Shown here piece after piece: positions 37,785 through 46,737 of a stretch of 64,000 bases of DNA. Position 1 is the first letter of the stretch. Every line of letters begins with the position of its first letter. Location of the stretch: positions 1,550,001-1,614,000 of the forward strand of contig NZ_CP104144.1 of the NCBI RefSeq assembly GCF_025200715.1. Direction: 5' to 3'. A model generated the notes under the pieces. That model saw nothing but the letters and a program-made list of their open reading frames with translations, searched no databases and had not been told where the DNA came from. The translations under genes and the position numbers were made by a program. The DNA comes from Rhizobium sullae. Lineage in GTDB: Bacteria; Pseudomonadota; Alphaproteobacteria; Rhizobiales; Rhizobiaceae.

Positions 37785-38183
37785 ATGAAAACTATCCATG
37801 CTATCGCGCTCGCCCTTGCTTTCGCGGGAAGCGGATCTCCTCTCGGTGTGGCGCGCGCTGAGGAGCCATTGCAACGCACCGATCTGCTGAAGAACGATGT
37901 CGACATACCCGGTCGCCAAGTCGTGCAGGTCCGCGTTGACTTCGCACCAGGCGTTCTGGCCGCGAGGCATTCCCACCCCGGCGAGGAGGTTGCTTATGTC
38001 CTTGAGGGAACGCTGCAATACGAGCTCCAAGGCCGAAAGCCCGTCGTGCTTACGGCCGGGCAATCCTTGTTCATTCCATCAGGCGTGGTTCACTCGGCAA
38101 AGAACGTCGGTAGCGGCAAAGCATCGGAGCTGGCAACCTACATTGTCCGCAAAGCCCAACCACTCGTCGAGCCTGCGAAATAG
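37785..38183 (+). CDS. Secreted cupin-domain protein
   Basis: 132 residues with a signal peptide (MKTIHAIALALAFAGSGSP, cleavage near ARAEE) and one cupin barrel: RHSHPGEEVAYVLEGTLQYEL carries the His-x-His...Glu metal ligands and PSGVVHSAKN the last His. It is a small periplasmic metal-binding protein of unknown reaction. It is divergent from paoABC, which also acts outside the cytoplasm; a common role in aldehyde or oxidative stress is only a guess. Confidence 0.82.
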   Translation: MKTIHAIALALAFAGSGSPLGVARAEEPLQRTDLLKNDVDIPGRQVVQVRVDFAPGVLAARHSHPGEEVAYVLEGTLQYELQGRKPVVLTAGQSLFIPSGVVHSAKNVGSGKASELATYIVRKAQPLVEPAK

Positions 38184-38193
38184 GTCCCGCGAA

Positions 38194-38232
38194 CCTCATT
38201 TTTTCGGCGAACGCCGATTTTGAGGCTTTTTT
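38194..38232 (+). terminator. Rho-independent terminator after the cupin gene
   Basis: CCTCA (38194-38198) pairs with TGAGG (38221-38225) outside, and TCGGCG-AA-CGCCGA (38204-38217) forms the inner stem. A run of six T follows (38227-38232), 10 bases after the stop codon. Confidence 0.8.
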
Positions 38233-38268
38233 AACAGTATCGGCCCCAAGCAGCGACCCGGCATGCTC

Positions 38269-38670
38269 TTAAAACCAAAGATCGCGCACACAGCGCCCTT
38301 TGGAAGGAAGGTCTTCAAACGTGTCGAGGCCGTCGAAATGATCAATAGGCAGGTCATGAACGAGATCCGGCGGCGCAAGCCGCAAGTTTACAGCCATGCG
38401 CCGTCGGCCATCCTCTTGAAGCCGTAAGCCCCGCCAGCTCAATACACACGCGCAGGATGGGCAGAACAATATTTCGAGAGACGACTTATCCCTGCCTGCG
38501 CGGGTGTAGGAGGCAGTCTGCCCGGTGACCGCGATACGCTCTCCTTCGAAATCATAGGCCCATAGAGCGCCGTAGCGTCGGCAGAGCGTGCAGTTGCACG
38601 CCGTGATCGAGCTGGGATCACCTTCAAGTGTCCAGCTCGCCCTGCCGCAATGACATGAGCCCGTCAGCAT
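38269..38670 (-). CDS. GFA-domain protein (Gfa-like zinc enzyme family)
   Basis: 133 residues with the family's zinc Cys pattern: GSCHCGRASW, ACNCTLCRRYGALW, and FCPSCACVLSW. The fold is named for glutathione-dependent formaldehyde-activating enzyme, but most members have no proven activity. It runs divergently from a second GFA gene 280 bases away. Confidence 0.82.
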   Translation of the reverse strand: MLTGSCHCGRASWTLEGDPSSITACNCTLCRRYGALWAYDFEGERIAVTGQTASYTRAGRDKSSLEILFCPSCACVLSWRGLRLQEDGRRRMAVNLRLAPPDLVHDLPIDHFDGLDTFEDLPSKGRCVRDLWF

Positions 38671-38950
38671 GATCGTAGGTTCAATCCTGCTTCATATTTA
38701 AGGACGCCATCCTGCCCCAATCACGCGATGACCGCAATTGCCGCGATCCGGCTGGTGTCGCGCCCTAAGCGGCCAGATGGGTTTCCACTAGACTTCGGCA
38801 TTTCCACGATCTACATTCGAGCCTCGGTGAGCCTGAAATTGTATCAGGTCTCAGCCCCTTCGCGTCGCCCACCGCAAAGAATTGCGGTTCGGGCCTGCGC
38901 TTCAGCCCTCAATCCAGCGTAATCTCACCGTGCAAGCGGGAGGAGTTTCC

Positions 38951-39361
38951 ATGGCCACTGCCCAATGCGCCTGCGGCGCTCTTAGACTGATGTTTAGCGA
39001 ACCGCCGCAATTGACTGCGCTGTGTCACTGTTTCGCTTGCCAGCGAAGGACTGGTGCGCCATTCAGCGCTAATGCGTTCTACTCGATTGACTGTGTCGAA
39101 ATATTTGGAACGTCGACAGAATTCATTCGTACTGGCGACAGCGGTCGCAAGGTCCGAATGCATTTTTGTCCCATTTGCGGCTCGACCGTCTATTGGAAGG
39201 CTGATGTTTCGCCGTCCTGGATCGGGGTGGCGGTAGGTTCATTTGTCGAGCCGGCCTTCGCGCCGCCTGCCATGTCAGTATTCGAACAATCGAAACATAA
39301 GTGGGTGCAGCTTGACGAAACGATAGAGCCTTTCCAAGGCCTTCCAATTGGCCAATATTAG
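38951..39361 (+). CDS. GFA-domain protein, second copy
   Basis: 136 residues: CACGALRLMF, CHCFACQRRTGAPFS and FCPICGSTVYWK give the zinc-binding Cys set. Start at the ATG after GGGAGGAG, which removes an unlikely leader. Same family as the divergent neighbour but clearly different in sequence, so not a recent tandem copy. Confidence 0.83.
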   Translation: MATAQCACGALRLMFSEPPQLTALCHCFACQRRTGAPFSANAFYSIDCVEIFGTSTEFIRTGDSGRKVRMHFCPICGSTVYWKADVSPSWIGVAVGSFVEPAFAPPAMSVFEQSKHKWVQLDETIEPFQGLPIGQY

Positions 39362-39593
39362 CGGGAATCGACGCGGGAAGGCTAGCAGTCGGTGGGCGCA
39401 CCGAGCTTCGGCTTTCGGACGCCGGCCCGGCGCCAGGCCAACACGTGGATAGCCGGCATCCGAAACCCTTCACAATAGGCGACATCCATATCGGCCTCCT
39501 TCCCCCTGCCAGCATCTTGAATCTGATTGGCAGCCCTTGGAAATCTCTTCGATTCAAGACAAGATCATCACGCTCTAGTGTGGGGGGACGCCG

Positions 39594-40067
39594 ATGGAAA
39601 ACCATGAGCCGTTTTTGCGCGACGCGATTGCGCTCTCAAAATCCGCGATGGAAGGCGGCGACGAACCATTTGGCTCGGTGCTTGTGAAGGGCGGCGAAAT
39701 AATCCTTCGTGCCGAAAACAGCGTCTTCACCGGCCACGATATGACGAACCACGCCGAGATGAACCTGGTAAGACTGGCGGCGCAGCACTACGACTCTGCT
39801 TTTCTCGGTGACTGCACGCTCTACACCAGCACGGAGCCGTGCGCGATGTGCTCCGGGGCGATTTATTGGTCGGGCATCGGGCGTATGGTGTTTGCGTGCT
39901 CCGAAACGCGGCTTGGCGAGATCGCTGGGATCGGGTTGAACGTGCCGAGCCGGGCGGTGTTGCAAACGGGCGCGCGCAACGTCACTGTGATTGGTCCGAC
40001 GAACCTCGAAGACGATGCCGCCAAAGTCCATCAGGAATTCTGGCCGAAGCATCTGGGCAAGGCATAG
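39594..40067 (+). CDS. Nucleoside deaminase (CMP/dCMP/guanine deaminase superfamily)
   Basis: 157 residues. The zinc site is complete: HAE (TNHAEMNLVRLA) and PCAMC (TSTEPCAMCSGAIYWSGI). The catalytic Glu is that of HAE. It could deaminate guanine, cytosine-type bases or another purine; the family is broad. It has a plus-strand position alone between a GFA gene and small hypothetical genes. Confidence 0.85.
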   Translation: MENHEPFLRDAIALSKSAMEGGDEPFGSVLVKGGEIILRAENSVFTGHDMTNHAEMNLVRLAAQHYDSAFLGDCTLYTSTEPCAMCSGAIYWSGIGRMVFACSETRLGEIAGIGLNVPSRAVLQTGARNVTVIGPTNLEDDAAKVHQEFWPKHLGKA

Positions 40068-40137
40068 TCTCTTTCGTCCGAAATGCCGCTGGAGGGCACA
40101 TCGAGGAGGTGTGTCTGGACACCTCCGACGCATCTTC

Positions 40138-40431
40138 TCAAATGGGGTCTTCACCCATTGCCCGCGCAACGCGCGCCCTATGGCCGCTGTGGGCCGATAG
40201 CGGAAGAAGCGCCGTTGTAGCCACATGCATATTGTCATGCTCTTTGATGTCGACGCTACTATCGCCGATGATCGGGTCAAAAAGAGCTATGTGCATCGAG
40301 TATGAGTCGACTCCCTCGCGACGGCTTGGCAGCTCAGTCAATATGGAAGCGGGACACCGCTTACCAAATACGGGTCCAAGAGCAGCGATCACCGCTGGCA
40401 GAAAACGGGTACGTACCTCACGTTTTTCCAT
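40138..40431 (-). CDS. Small hypothetical protein
   Basis: 97 residues, no family recognised. An AGGGG ribosome-binding site precedes the ATG. Composition is ordinary and there is no signal peptide or membrane segment. It is the only plausible gene in the 457 bases between the deaminase and the next small gene. Confidence 0.35.
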   Translation of the reverse strand: MEKREVRTRFLPAVIAALGPVFGKRCPASILTELPSRREGVDSYSMHIALFDPIIGDSSVDIKEHDNMHVATTALLPLSAHSGHRARVARAMGEDPI

Positions 40432-40524
40432 CTTGAACCCCTAATACTTTGGTCTAAAGTTCAATGTGCTGGAGGCCGCGAGGAGGCGGCTTCTCACAAA
40501 AAAGATGTCATCCTTGGGAGGGAA

Positions 40525-40725
40525 ATGATGCAGAAATTTGATATCGCAATACCACCAAATGACCTCAATCTGCTCCAGTCGGTTCTTGACGCTTGGTGCA
40601 CACAGCAGCGCATCCTGCGCAAGGATGCGACCGCAGAAGCAAAGATACTGATCAACGAGTACAAGCGCGGCATTCGCTCGCAGATCGCACTCATCGACGC
40701 ACTTATAAACAGCACCACGCACTAG
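40525..40725 (+). CDS. Small helical hypothetical protein
   Basis: 66 residues, predicted mostly helical (PPNDLNLLQSVLDAWC, ATAEAKILINEYKRGI). A strong GGGAGGG ribosome-binding site precedes two consecutive ATGs, and a perfect terminator follows 27 bases after the stop, so this is a compact self-contained gene. Function unknown; it resembles the small orphan proteins common in rhizobia. Confidence 0.65.
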   Translation: MMQKFDIAIPPNDLNLLQSVLDAWCTQQRILRKDATAEAKILINEYKRGIRSQIALIDALINSTTH

Positions 40726-40752
40726 CGGGTTCGACATCCGCTTATAGTCGAG

Positions 40753-40778
40753 AACCCGGCCTAACCAGCCGGGTTTTT
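40753..40778 (+). terminator. Rho-independent terminator after the small helical gene
   Basis: AACCCGGC (40753-40760), 7-base loop, GCCGGGTT (40768-40775), then T residues. Perfect 8-base stem. It also separates the gene from the convergent PhzF-like gene ending at 40793. Confidence 0.88.
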
Positions 40779-40792
40779 CATGCCCATGAATC

Positions 40793-41626
40793 CTAAAGGA
40801 TCGCGCTGCCGTCGATGCATGTCACCACATTACCGCCGATCCAAGTTTCGTGACCGAGCTGTTCCACATGTATGCGGCCTGCACGTCCCAAAACAGTCCC
40901 CTGGCTGGCCACATACGTAGATGGCGCGATGCCGCTTCCAATCAGCCACTGGGCGAGACCGGCATTCAGGCTACCCGTGACCGGGTCTTCGAAACCAGCC
41001 GCCGTAAAGGCGCGTACCTCGAAATCGGCCTCACGCCCATCTTTCGTTTGTATCCATGGAGCAACGATACCAACCCGCAGACCAGTCAGGACCGCGAAAT
41101 CCGGGCGTAGCGCAAGAACCTCATCCCTGGAACGCAGTAGCACTGCCAGCCAGCCAGGCCCGTTGTCCACCCAATTCGCGTCAACGATAGCATCTGGAGT
41201 AAGATGAAGCCCCCTAACGATCCGCGCCAAAGTCTCGGGCTCCACGGGTCCGGTGCGACGTAAATCGGGAGCTGCGAAGGAAAGCCGGTCGCGGTCACGG
41301 CGAATACGGATAAGGCCCGCTTCGCACTCTTGGATGATCTCGCTGCCGTGAGCCTTTCCACCGGCAGCCAACCATACATGACAACTCCCTAAGGTAGGGT
41401 GGCCTGCGAAGGACAGCTCTTGTGAGGGCGTAAAAATCCGGACGCGATAGTCTGCGTTGGCCGCCCTCGGATGAAGCAGAAAGGTTGTCTCGCTAAGGTT
41501 TGTCCAGTTGGCGAAAGCGGCCATTTCCGAGTCAGTCAATGCATCTGCGCCAACTACGACGGCGAGCGGGTTGCCTCGCAAAGGCAGCGAAGAGAAGACA
41601 TCAACCTGTTGGAATGTGAATTTCAT
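40793..41626 (-). CDS. PhzF-family isomerase/epimerase-like protein
   Basis: 277 residues. FQQVDVFSSLPLRGNPLAVVVGA is the classic PhzF start; NLSETTFLL carries the conserved Glu, and ELSFAGHPTLGSCHVW and FEDPVTGSLNAGLAQWL are the two other family signatures. PhzF itself isomerises a phenazine precursor; most homologues, as here without other phenazine genes, are of unknown substrate. Start at the ATG after AAGGAACC; the long upstream frame is non-coding in character. Confidence 0.85.
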   Translation of the reverse strand: MKFTFQQVDVFSSLPLRGNPLAVVVGADALTDSEMAAFANWTNLSETTFLLHPRAANADYRVRIFTPSQELSFAGHPTLGSCHVWLAAGGKAHGSEIIQECEAGLIRIRRDRDRLSFAAPDLRRTGPVEPETLARIVRGLHLTPDAIVDANWVDNGPGWLAVLLRSRDEVLALRPDFAVLTGLRVGIVAPWIQTKDGREADFEVRAFTAAGFEDPVTGSLNAGLAQWLIGSGIAPSTYVASQGTVLGRAGRIHVEQLGHETWIGGNVVTCIDGSAIL

Positions 41627-42105
41627 GGTTCCTTGCCTCAACATGATCGCCCTTGTGTTCGGAACGAGATCGTCGCGACGAAACACCGCAAAAGCGCGTG
41701 ATATACGACAACGGGAGCCCCTGACTAAAGGGTGGAATACTCGCTTTCGCAGAATTTGGCCGCAAAATTCAAAGTTATGCGACCGATTTTTGCGAAAGCT
41801 CGCGCGTCTTACGACGCCATGTCTCCTTCGCGCCAAAAGCGGACATTCGATCTCGTCAAGTTTCAAACTGCGACCGATGCATCTACACCGCAAACGCAAA
41901 AGACACCGCGGCTTCCACGTGGATCGCGTTCGAACCCATAGTTCCTCGGCGGTTCCAAATTCTTGAAAAGCGACGTATAACGCGAGAAGCTTACAACACG
42001 TTTTATGCATACACCGCATGGCGAGCTCGCCCAATGTCATTTTAGTCTTCTTCACTACGATCAGATCTCTTTACTAACACCAACGCGCTTCCTGGGTTAT
42101 TACAT
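41627..42105. other. Intergenic region between PhzF-like and MFS genes
   Basis: About 480 bases between divergent genes. Lower GC than the flanks. A plus-strand frame at 41732-41941 (69 residues) has no recognisable features; I saw no repeats or clear promoter. Confidence 0.4.
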
Positions 42106-43269
42106 ATGAATCCGGTTACGATATTTGGAGCGATGGTCATCGGTACCGCATCGCTACTCTCGTTGGGCGTCCTCCCGATCCTGCTTGGTGGATTGGACGA
42201 GGTAGGCCGACTGAGCAAAGCTGGGATCGGCCAAGCGGCAATGTTCGAACTGTTCGGCCTTGCATTGGGTTCTGCCGCGGGCGGCTACTGGATGGGGCGC
42301 GGCGCCATGCGGTTGAAGACGGTGGCTGCAGGCCTCGCGTTGGCAGTCGTGAACGTGGCCACCGCGCACTCTGGAAGCGAAGTGATTATTCTGCTGGATC
42401 GCGCGGTAGCAGGATTGCTTGGCGGGCTACTCTTCGGCGCGGCGAACGCGATCATCGTGCGCTCGAACAATCCCGACCGCTTGACTGGTATCCTTGTCGG
42501 CGCTTCCGTGGTTCCCCAGATTGGTCTGGCCTATTTGATCCCGGTCGTTCTCATTCCCAAGTTTGGGATCGAGGCTGGTTTCTATGCACTCGCCGCCGGG
42601 GCGATGGCAGCGGCCGCGTTCGCTGTCACCCTCGTGGACCGGGTCGCTATCCACGTTGCCTCTGAACGAACTCGTATCTCATTCAGCGGCCCGCTGATGC
42701 TGTTTTGTATCGGCACCGTTCTTCAAAGCGGCGGGCTGGGTGCAGCCTGGACCTATATCGAGCGCGTTGCCAATCAGCACGGGCTCAGCCCTTCCATAGT
42801 CGGGCTGGCCTTTTCTTCCGCCCTTGCGGGCCAAGTTGCTGCGGCGTGGCTCTCCGCGTGGGTGGTTCCGAAGATCGCAAAGTGGCCCACGCTGTTTTCG
42901 CTGGTGCTTGCTCAGACAGTTTTCACAGCCGTCGCCGTGCAGATCGCCCTGCCAACAGCCTTCGTCGTTTCCGTCTGCGTTTTCGCCAGTACGGCAGCAG
43001 CGGCACAGGCGTTTCAGATGGCCGAAATCGTCAGGCTCGACGTGACCAGAAAGGCCGCTGTCCTGATCCTGCCGATGATCCTCTTCGGAAACGGACTGGG
43101 ACCTTTGCTCGCGTCGTTCGCGACAACAGAGGTCGATGTGCTCGGTGGCTGCTGGGTGGCTGTCGCGATGTCTGCGATATCCCTTCTTCTCTATGTCGTC
43201 TGTGCCGCTGTCTCCGCTCGGCGACGGCTGACTTCCCCAGTGGAAGCTAAAGCCACACTCGGCAGCTAA
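42106..43269 (+). CDS. MFS-type transporter
   Basis: 387 residues with about 12 hydrophobic segments. VGRLSKAGIGQAAMFELFGL and the loop after the second helix (GGYWMGRGAMRLKTVA) fit the major facilitator fold; RAVAGLLGGLLFGAANAIIV is the fourth/fifth helix region. Substrate unknown. It converges with the large regulator gene 16 bases downstream. Confidence 0.78.
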   Translation: MNPVTIFGAMVIGTASLLSLGVLPILLGGLDEVGRLSKAGIGQAAMFELFGLALGSAAGGYWMGRGAMRLKTVAAGLALAVVNVATAHSGSEVIILLDRAVAGLLGGLLFGAANAIIVRSNNPDRLTGILVGASVVPQIGLAYLIPVVLIPKFGIEAGFYALAAGAMAAAAFAVTLVDRVAIHVASERTRISFSGPLMLFCIGTVLQSGGLGAAWTYIERVANQHGLSPSIVGLAFSSALAGQVAAAWLSAWVVPKIAKWPTLFSLVLAQTVFTAVAVQIALPTAFVVSVCVFASTAAAAQAFQMAEIVRLDVTRKAAVLILPMILFGNGLGPLLASFATTEVDVLGGCWVAVAMSAISLLLYVVCAAVSARRRLTSPVEAKATLGS

Positions 43270-43285
43270 TCCATATCGGGTCAAG

Positions 43286-46060
43286 TCAGCAGGCAGCCAG
43301 AATATCTGTCGCGTAGGCGAGATCCGCGTTGCCATCGAACTGCGGAAAGCGTTCGACTAGCGGCTCCAACAGAGCCCGGACGGCCGAGGACTGTTGCTGC
43401 CGAACCCTGAGCCGTGCCAGACTAAGTGTGGCGCGTATCTCCCACGCTGCAGCGGCGCGCGACTGCGAGATAGAGAGGGCGCGCGAAATGAAAGTCTCGG
43501 CCTCGATCATACGTCCTGCCGTCAAATGGTGCTCGCCAGCGCCGCGGAAGTGTTCCGAGGCACACCAATGCTGTGGCGCGGATTCGATACGGTGAAGATC
43601 CACGGGCCTGTGAAACCCACAATGGATGCTCGTCATCATGTCCGCATGTGACGGAACATGCGGCATCCAATCGATCGGCGCTGTGTCAAAGGACCTGCGG
43701 CCGTCGCGAAGACGTTCCAAAGCTTCGTGGGCGCTTGGGACATATCTTGACCAACCGGGATTCCTGTACTCCCTCGCCAGTTGTTCGTGCAGCTTCGCGC
43801 TCTCGGCCGCCTTTTCGATGAGGCCCGCCCAGAGATATACGCACAGGCCGCACCACGCCACCCATGCGACCGTCGGAACGTGCCCTCCATCGAGCGCTAT
43901 CCGATGAGCCTCATCCATCTCGTCCAATCCAGAGACGAATTCACCCCGGATCCATAGAGCGCGCGAGCGGAGGACACGCACGCTCGGCACGTGGTCGAAC
44001 GCGATTGACGTACCGGGTTGTGCTTGTGCTGCGAGGTCGAGCGCGCGGTCACAGTCGCGCACGGCGGCGCCGAACTCGGAGCGATAATACTTGGTGTAAC
44101 CGTTGAGATAGTGCGCTGTTCGGAAGGAGTCGGAATCCTTCAGGCGTTGAGCCAGTTCGAAGACGCCTGCACCATAGGATTCGAGGTCCTCGACATTTGC
44201 TCCAGTTAACGCACCGATCGTCAGCGTCACGAGCGCGCTCATCTGATGATCAGGGGCGTTCAGACGCTTCGAGAGTTCAAGGGCGCGCAACGCAATGGAT
44301 CCGATGCAGTCGATGAAGTTCGGCGGATCAGGCGGCTGTGTGTCGAGAAGCATCTGGGCCGCGTGGCCGCAGACGCGCATCTCCAACCACAAGGCATCTT
44401 CGGTCTGCAGGTCACGAGGTATCATGCGAAGCGTTTCTATCGCCCGGTGCACGTATTCCACCCTGACGTTCAGAGACTGACTGAAGCCGATTGCTCCTGC
44501 CATCAATCTCAGAGCTGTATGCCAATCACGGCTTCGAACTGACCAATCGTGTGCCGCGCGCCAATCGTCCAGGATGATGGCATGCCTCCGCCTGATGTCC
44601 TCTTTCGAGGCTTCGAGTTGATTGATTGCGCCCAGTCGCCGCAAAGTATGGTCCATGAAACGGGCGTAGGCTGCGGCGGCGTCTTCGCTTTCGAGCAGCT
44701 TGAGCCTCGCATAGACCCGCATCGTTTCGAGGAAGCGGAACGATGCATTCTCCCCGCTGAAGTCGACTGTGAGGAGTGACTTCGCCGCCAGGTTCGCCAA
44801 GGCATGATGAACCCCGTCACCGGACAATGTCTCGTCTGCAACGATTGATCTCGCATCCTCGGCCGCGAAGCGCGCCGGAAAGACGCCAAGGCGCCGCATA
44901 ACCAGCGCTTCCTCCGCGCTTAGGGCGTCGTAACTCCAGTCGACTGCCGCCTGCAGCGTCCGGTGTTTTGGCAATGCCGTTCGCGCGCCCCGTGTCAGAA
45001 CATTGAACCGATCGTCGAGCCGACGTGCGAGCTCCGAGATCGTCATGGTGTCGCTCGTCGCCGCGGCGAGTTCTATGGCAAGCGGACTTCCGTCCAGCCG
45101 TCGGCAGACCTCGCCCAGCAGAGAGGCGTTGGCGTCATCGACAGCGAACGCGAGCGAGCGACGGCCGGCAGCCTCCGCGAACATCTGGATTGCAGCGTAG
45201 GCCATGGCTGACCGCCCAGTCAGCACGGCACCCTCAGGTGGACAATCCAGTGGCTCGAGCGGAAATATACGCTCGCCGGGGACTCGTAGCGGTTCCCGGC
45301 TGGTGGCGAGGATCGAAACGCCACCGGTCCTGCTGGTCAAACTTGCCACCAGCGCCGCCACATGACCGATGACATGTTCGCAGTTGTCGAGGACGAGCAA
45401 AATCGTCCGGCGGCTCAGCGCACGCTCGATGTAGGTGGACACGTCGTTTGGGCTCCCATCGAGTTCGAGCGCCTCAAAAAGCCGGGTCTCGATATGAAGG
45501 GATGACACTGATGTCGAGAGGTCTACGAACACGCATTCCGTGCCTGCGTTGTCGGCGTGTTCGGCGATAGCTGCCAGCGCCAGGGCCGTCTTGCCGATGC
45601 CTCCCGGCCCAACAATCGTTACGATCCGATGCTGGGCGACAGCATCGCCGAGGCGCGCCAGCGCTTCGCCTCGACCGAAGAGCGTGGTGAGTTGTCTCGG
45701 AATCGCATGCGATAAGGGCGGCGGTGTCGACATCGCTGCGCCAATGGGCGAGACCGGGCCCGCAAAAACATATCCTTCACGCGGCACCGTCGTGATGTCG
45801 AATGTGCCGTCTGCTCCTCCGGAGAGCGCTTTGCGGAGGGCCACGATGTGCACGCGGAGGTTCACATCCGCGACATGCAGGCCGGACCAACCTGCCGCCA
45901 ACAGCTCCTGCTGGGTGACGACCTGGCCGGAGCGTTCGACCAACGCGACAAGGACGCGGCAGGCCCGCGCCCCCACGTTCAGCCGGACGCCGTCACGTCG
46001 CAATTCGAGCCGCATGGGGTCGAGTTCAAAAGGACCGAATGTGAACTGTTGCACTGACAC
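43286..46060 (-). CDS. Large transcriptional regulator: winged helix + STAND-type ATPase + helical repeats
   Basis: 924 residues. The OmpR-type winged helix is at 1-95 (FGPFELDPMRLELRRDGVRL to TVPREGYVF). An ATPase follows at about 120-400, with Walker A GPGGIGKTAL, Walker B ILLVLDNCEHV, and SILATSREPLRV typical of AfsR/LuxR-like NTPases. The last 450 residues look like TPR-type helical repeats. I prefer a GTG start at 46060 preceded by GGAG; a frame from 46156 exists but its 32 extra residues look non-coding. The likely role is a ligand- or stress-sensing activator; the divergent gene row to its right is the obvious target. Confidence 0.82.
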   Translation of the reverse strand: MSVQQFTFGPFELDPMRLELRRDGVRLNVGARACRVLVALVERSGQVVTQQELLAAGWSGLHVADVNLRVHIVALRKALSGGADGTFDITTVPREGYVFAGPVSPIGAAMSTPPPLSHAIPRQLTTLFGRGEALARLGDAVAQHRIVTIVGPGGIGKTALALAAIAEHADNAGTECVFVDLSTSVSSLHIETRLFEALELDGSPNDVSTYIERALSRRTILLVLDNCEHVIGHVAALVASLTSRTGGVSILATSREPLRVPGERIFPLEPLDCPPEGAVLTGRSAMAYAAIQMFAEAAGRRSLAFAVDDANASLLGEVCRRLDGSPLAIELAAATSDTMTISELARRLDDRFNVLTRGARTALPKHRTLQAAVDWSYDALSAEEALVMRRLGVFPARFAAEDARSIVADETLSGDGVHHALANLAAKSLLTVDFSGENASFRFLETMRVYARLKLLESEDAAAAYARFMDHTLRRLGAINQLEASKEDIRRRHAIILDDWRAAHDWSVRSRDWHTALRLMAGAIGFSQSLNVRVEYVHRAIETLRMIPRDLQTEDALWLEMRVCGHAAQMLLDTQPPDPPNFIDCIGSIALRALELSKRLNAPDHQMSALVTLTIGALTGANVEDLESYGAGVFELAQRLKDSDSFRTAHYLNGYTKYYRSEFGAAVRDCDRALDLAAQAQPGTSIAFDHVPSVRVLRSRALWIRGEFVSGLDEMDEAHRIALDGGHVPTVAWVAWCGLCVYLWAGLIEKAAESAKLHEQLAREYRNPGWSRYVPSAHEALERLRDGRRSFDTAPIDWMPHVPSHADMMTSIHCGFHRPVDLHRIESAPQHWCASEHFRGAGEHHLTAGRMIEAETFISRALSISQSRAAAAWEIRATLSLARLRVRQQQSSAVRALLEPLVERFPQFDGNADLAYATDILAAC

Positions 46061-46293
46061 GACTGGCTCCGCGCGACATCGAGCCCGTAAATACCGGAAT
46101 CCCGAAAGAGCGACAAGGTGGCGGCGTACCCAAGCGGCTTTCCAGGCCATCTGCATCAGACCATTCTCGGTGCGTTCAAGGTGCGCTTGGGGTCCGCCCT
46201 AACAACTCTTAACAGCTACCAACTTGAAGCAATCGCACCTCCGTTCGACAGTCCATCCATCAAAAATGAGGCGGACGAAAGGGAGGTTTGCCA

Positions 46294-46707
46294 ATGCCTA
46301 TTTCGGCTCACAACGCGCAAGCGATCATCGATCATGCTGAAGCCAAGGCACGGGAGATGGGCTTGGCGGCGATCATCGCGATCCTCGATGACGGCGGACA
46401 CCTGAAGGCGTTTCACCGGATGGATGGCGCGGTCCTTGGGTCCATCGACATCGCAATCCGGAAGGCCAAGACCGCGGTGCTCTTTCAATGCAACAGCGAG
46501 GACGTTTGGGACTACCTGAAGCCTGGAGCCCCAGCGCCGCATCTCGAGCTGACCAACGATGGTTTGGCACCTTATGGAGGCGGGATCGCTCTCAAATGTC
46601 CCAATGGAGGAATGGCGGGTTCGCTCGGCGTTTCCGGCGGAACCATTGAACAGGACACCAAGATCGCCAGGGCGGGACTTGCCGCCTTCGAGGCGATGCT
46701 CCGCTAG
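46294..46707 (+). CDS. GlcG/HbpS-family protein
   Basis: 137 residues: AIIAILDDGGHLKAFHRMDGA and SIDIAIRKAKTAVLF are the family signature (PF03928); the C-terminal GSLGVSGGTIEQDTKIARAG completes it. HbpS binds haem and senses redox stress in Streptomyces; other members lack known function. Start at the ATG after GGGAGG. First gene of a row divergent from the large regulator. Confidence 0.85.
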   Translation: MPISAHNAQAIIDHAEAKAREMGLAAIIAILDDGGHLKAFHRMDGAVLGSIDIAIRKAKTAVLFQCNSEDVWDYLKPGAPAPHLELTNDGLAPYGGGIALKCPNGGMAGSLGVSGGTIEQDTKIARAGLAAFEAMLR

Positions 46708-46737
46708 ACATCAACCCAATCACAGAGAGGCAATGAC

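Noticed and set aside
41627..42055. Long N-terminal extension of the PhzF-like protein
   Set aside because: PhzF homology starts exactly at the ATG at 41626 with AAGGAACC before it; the upstream frame is Arg/Cys-rich and looks non-coding.
46061..46156. ATG start of the large regulator at 46156
   Set aside because: The 32 extra residues do not resemble the winged-helix start, and a GTG with GGAG six bases upstream fits better.
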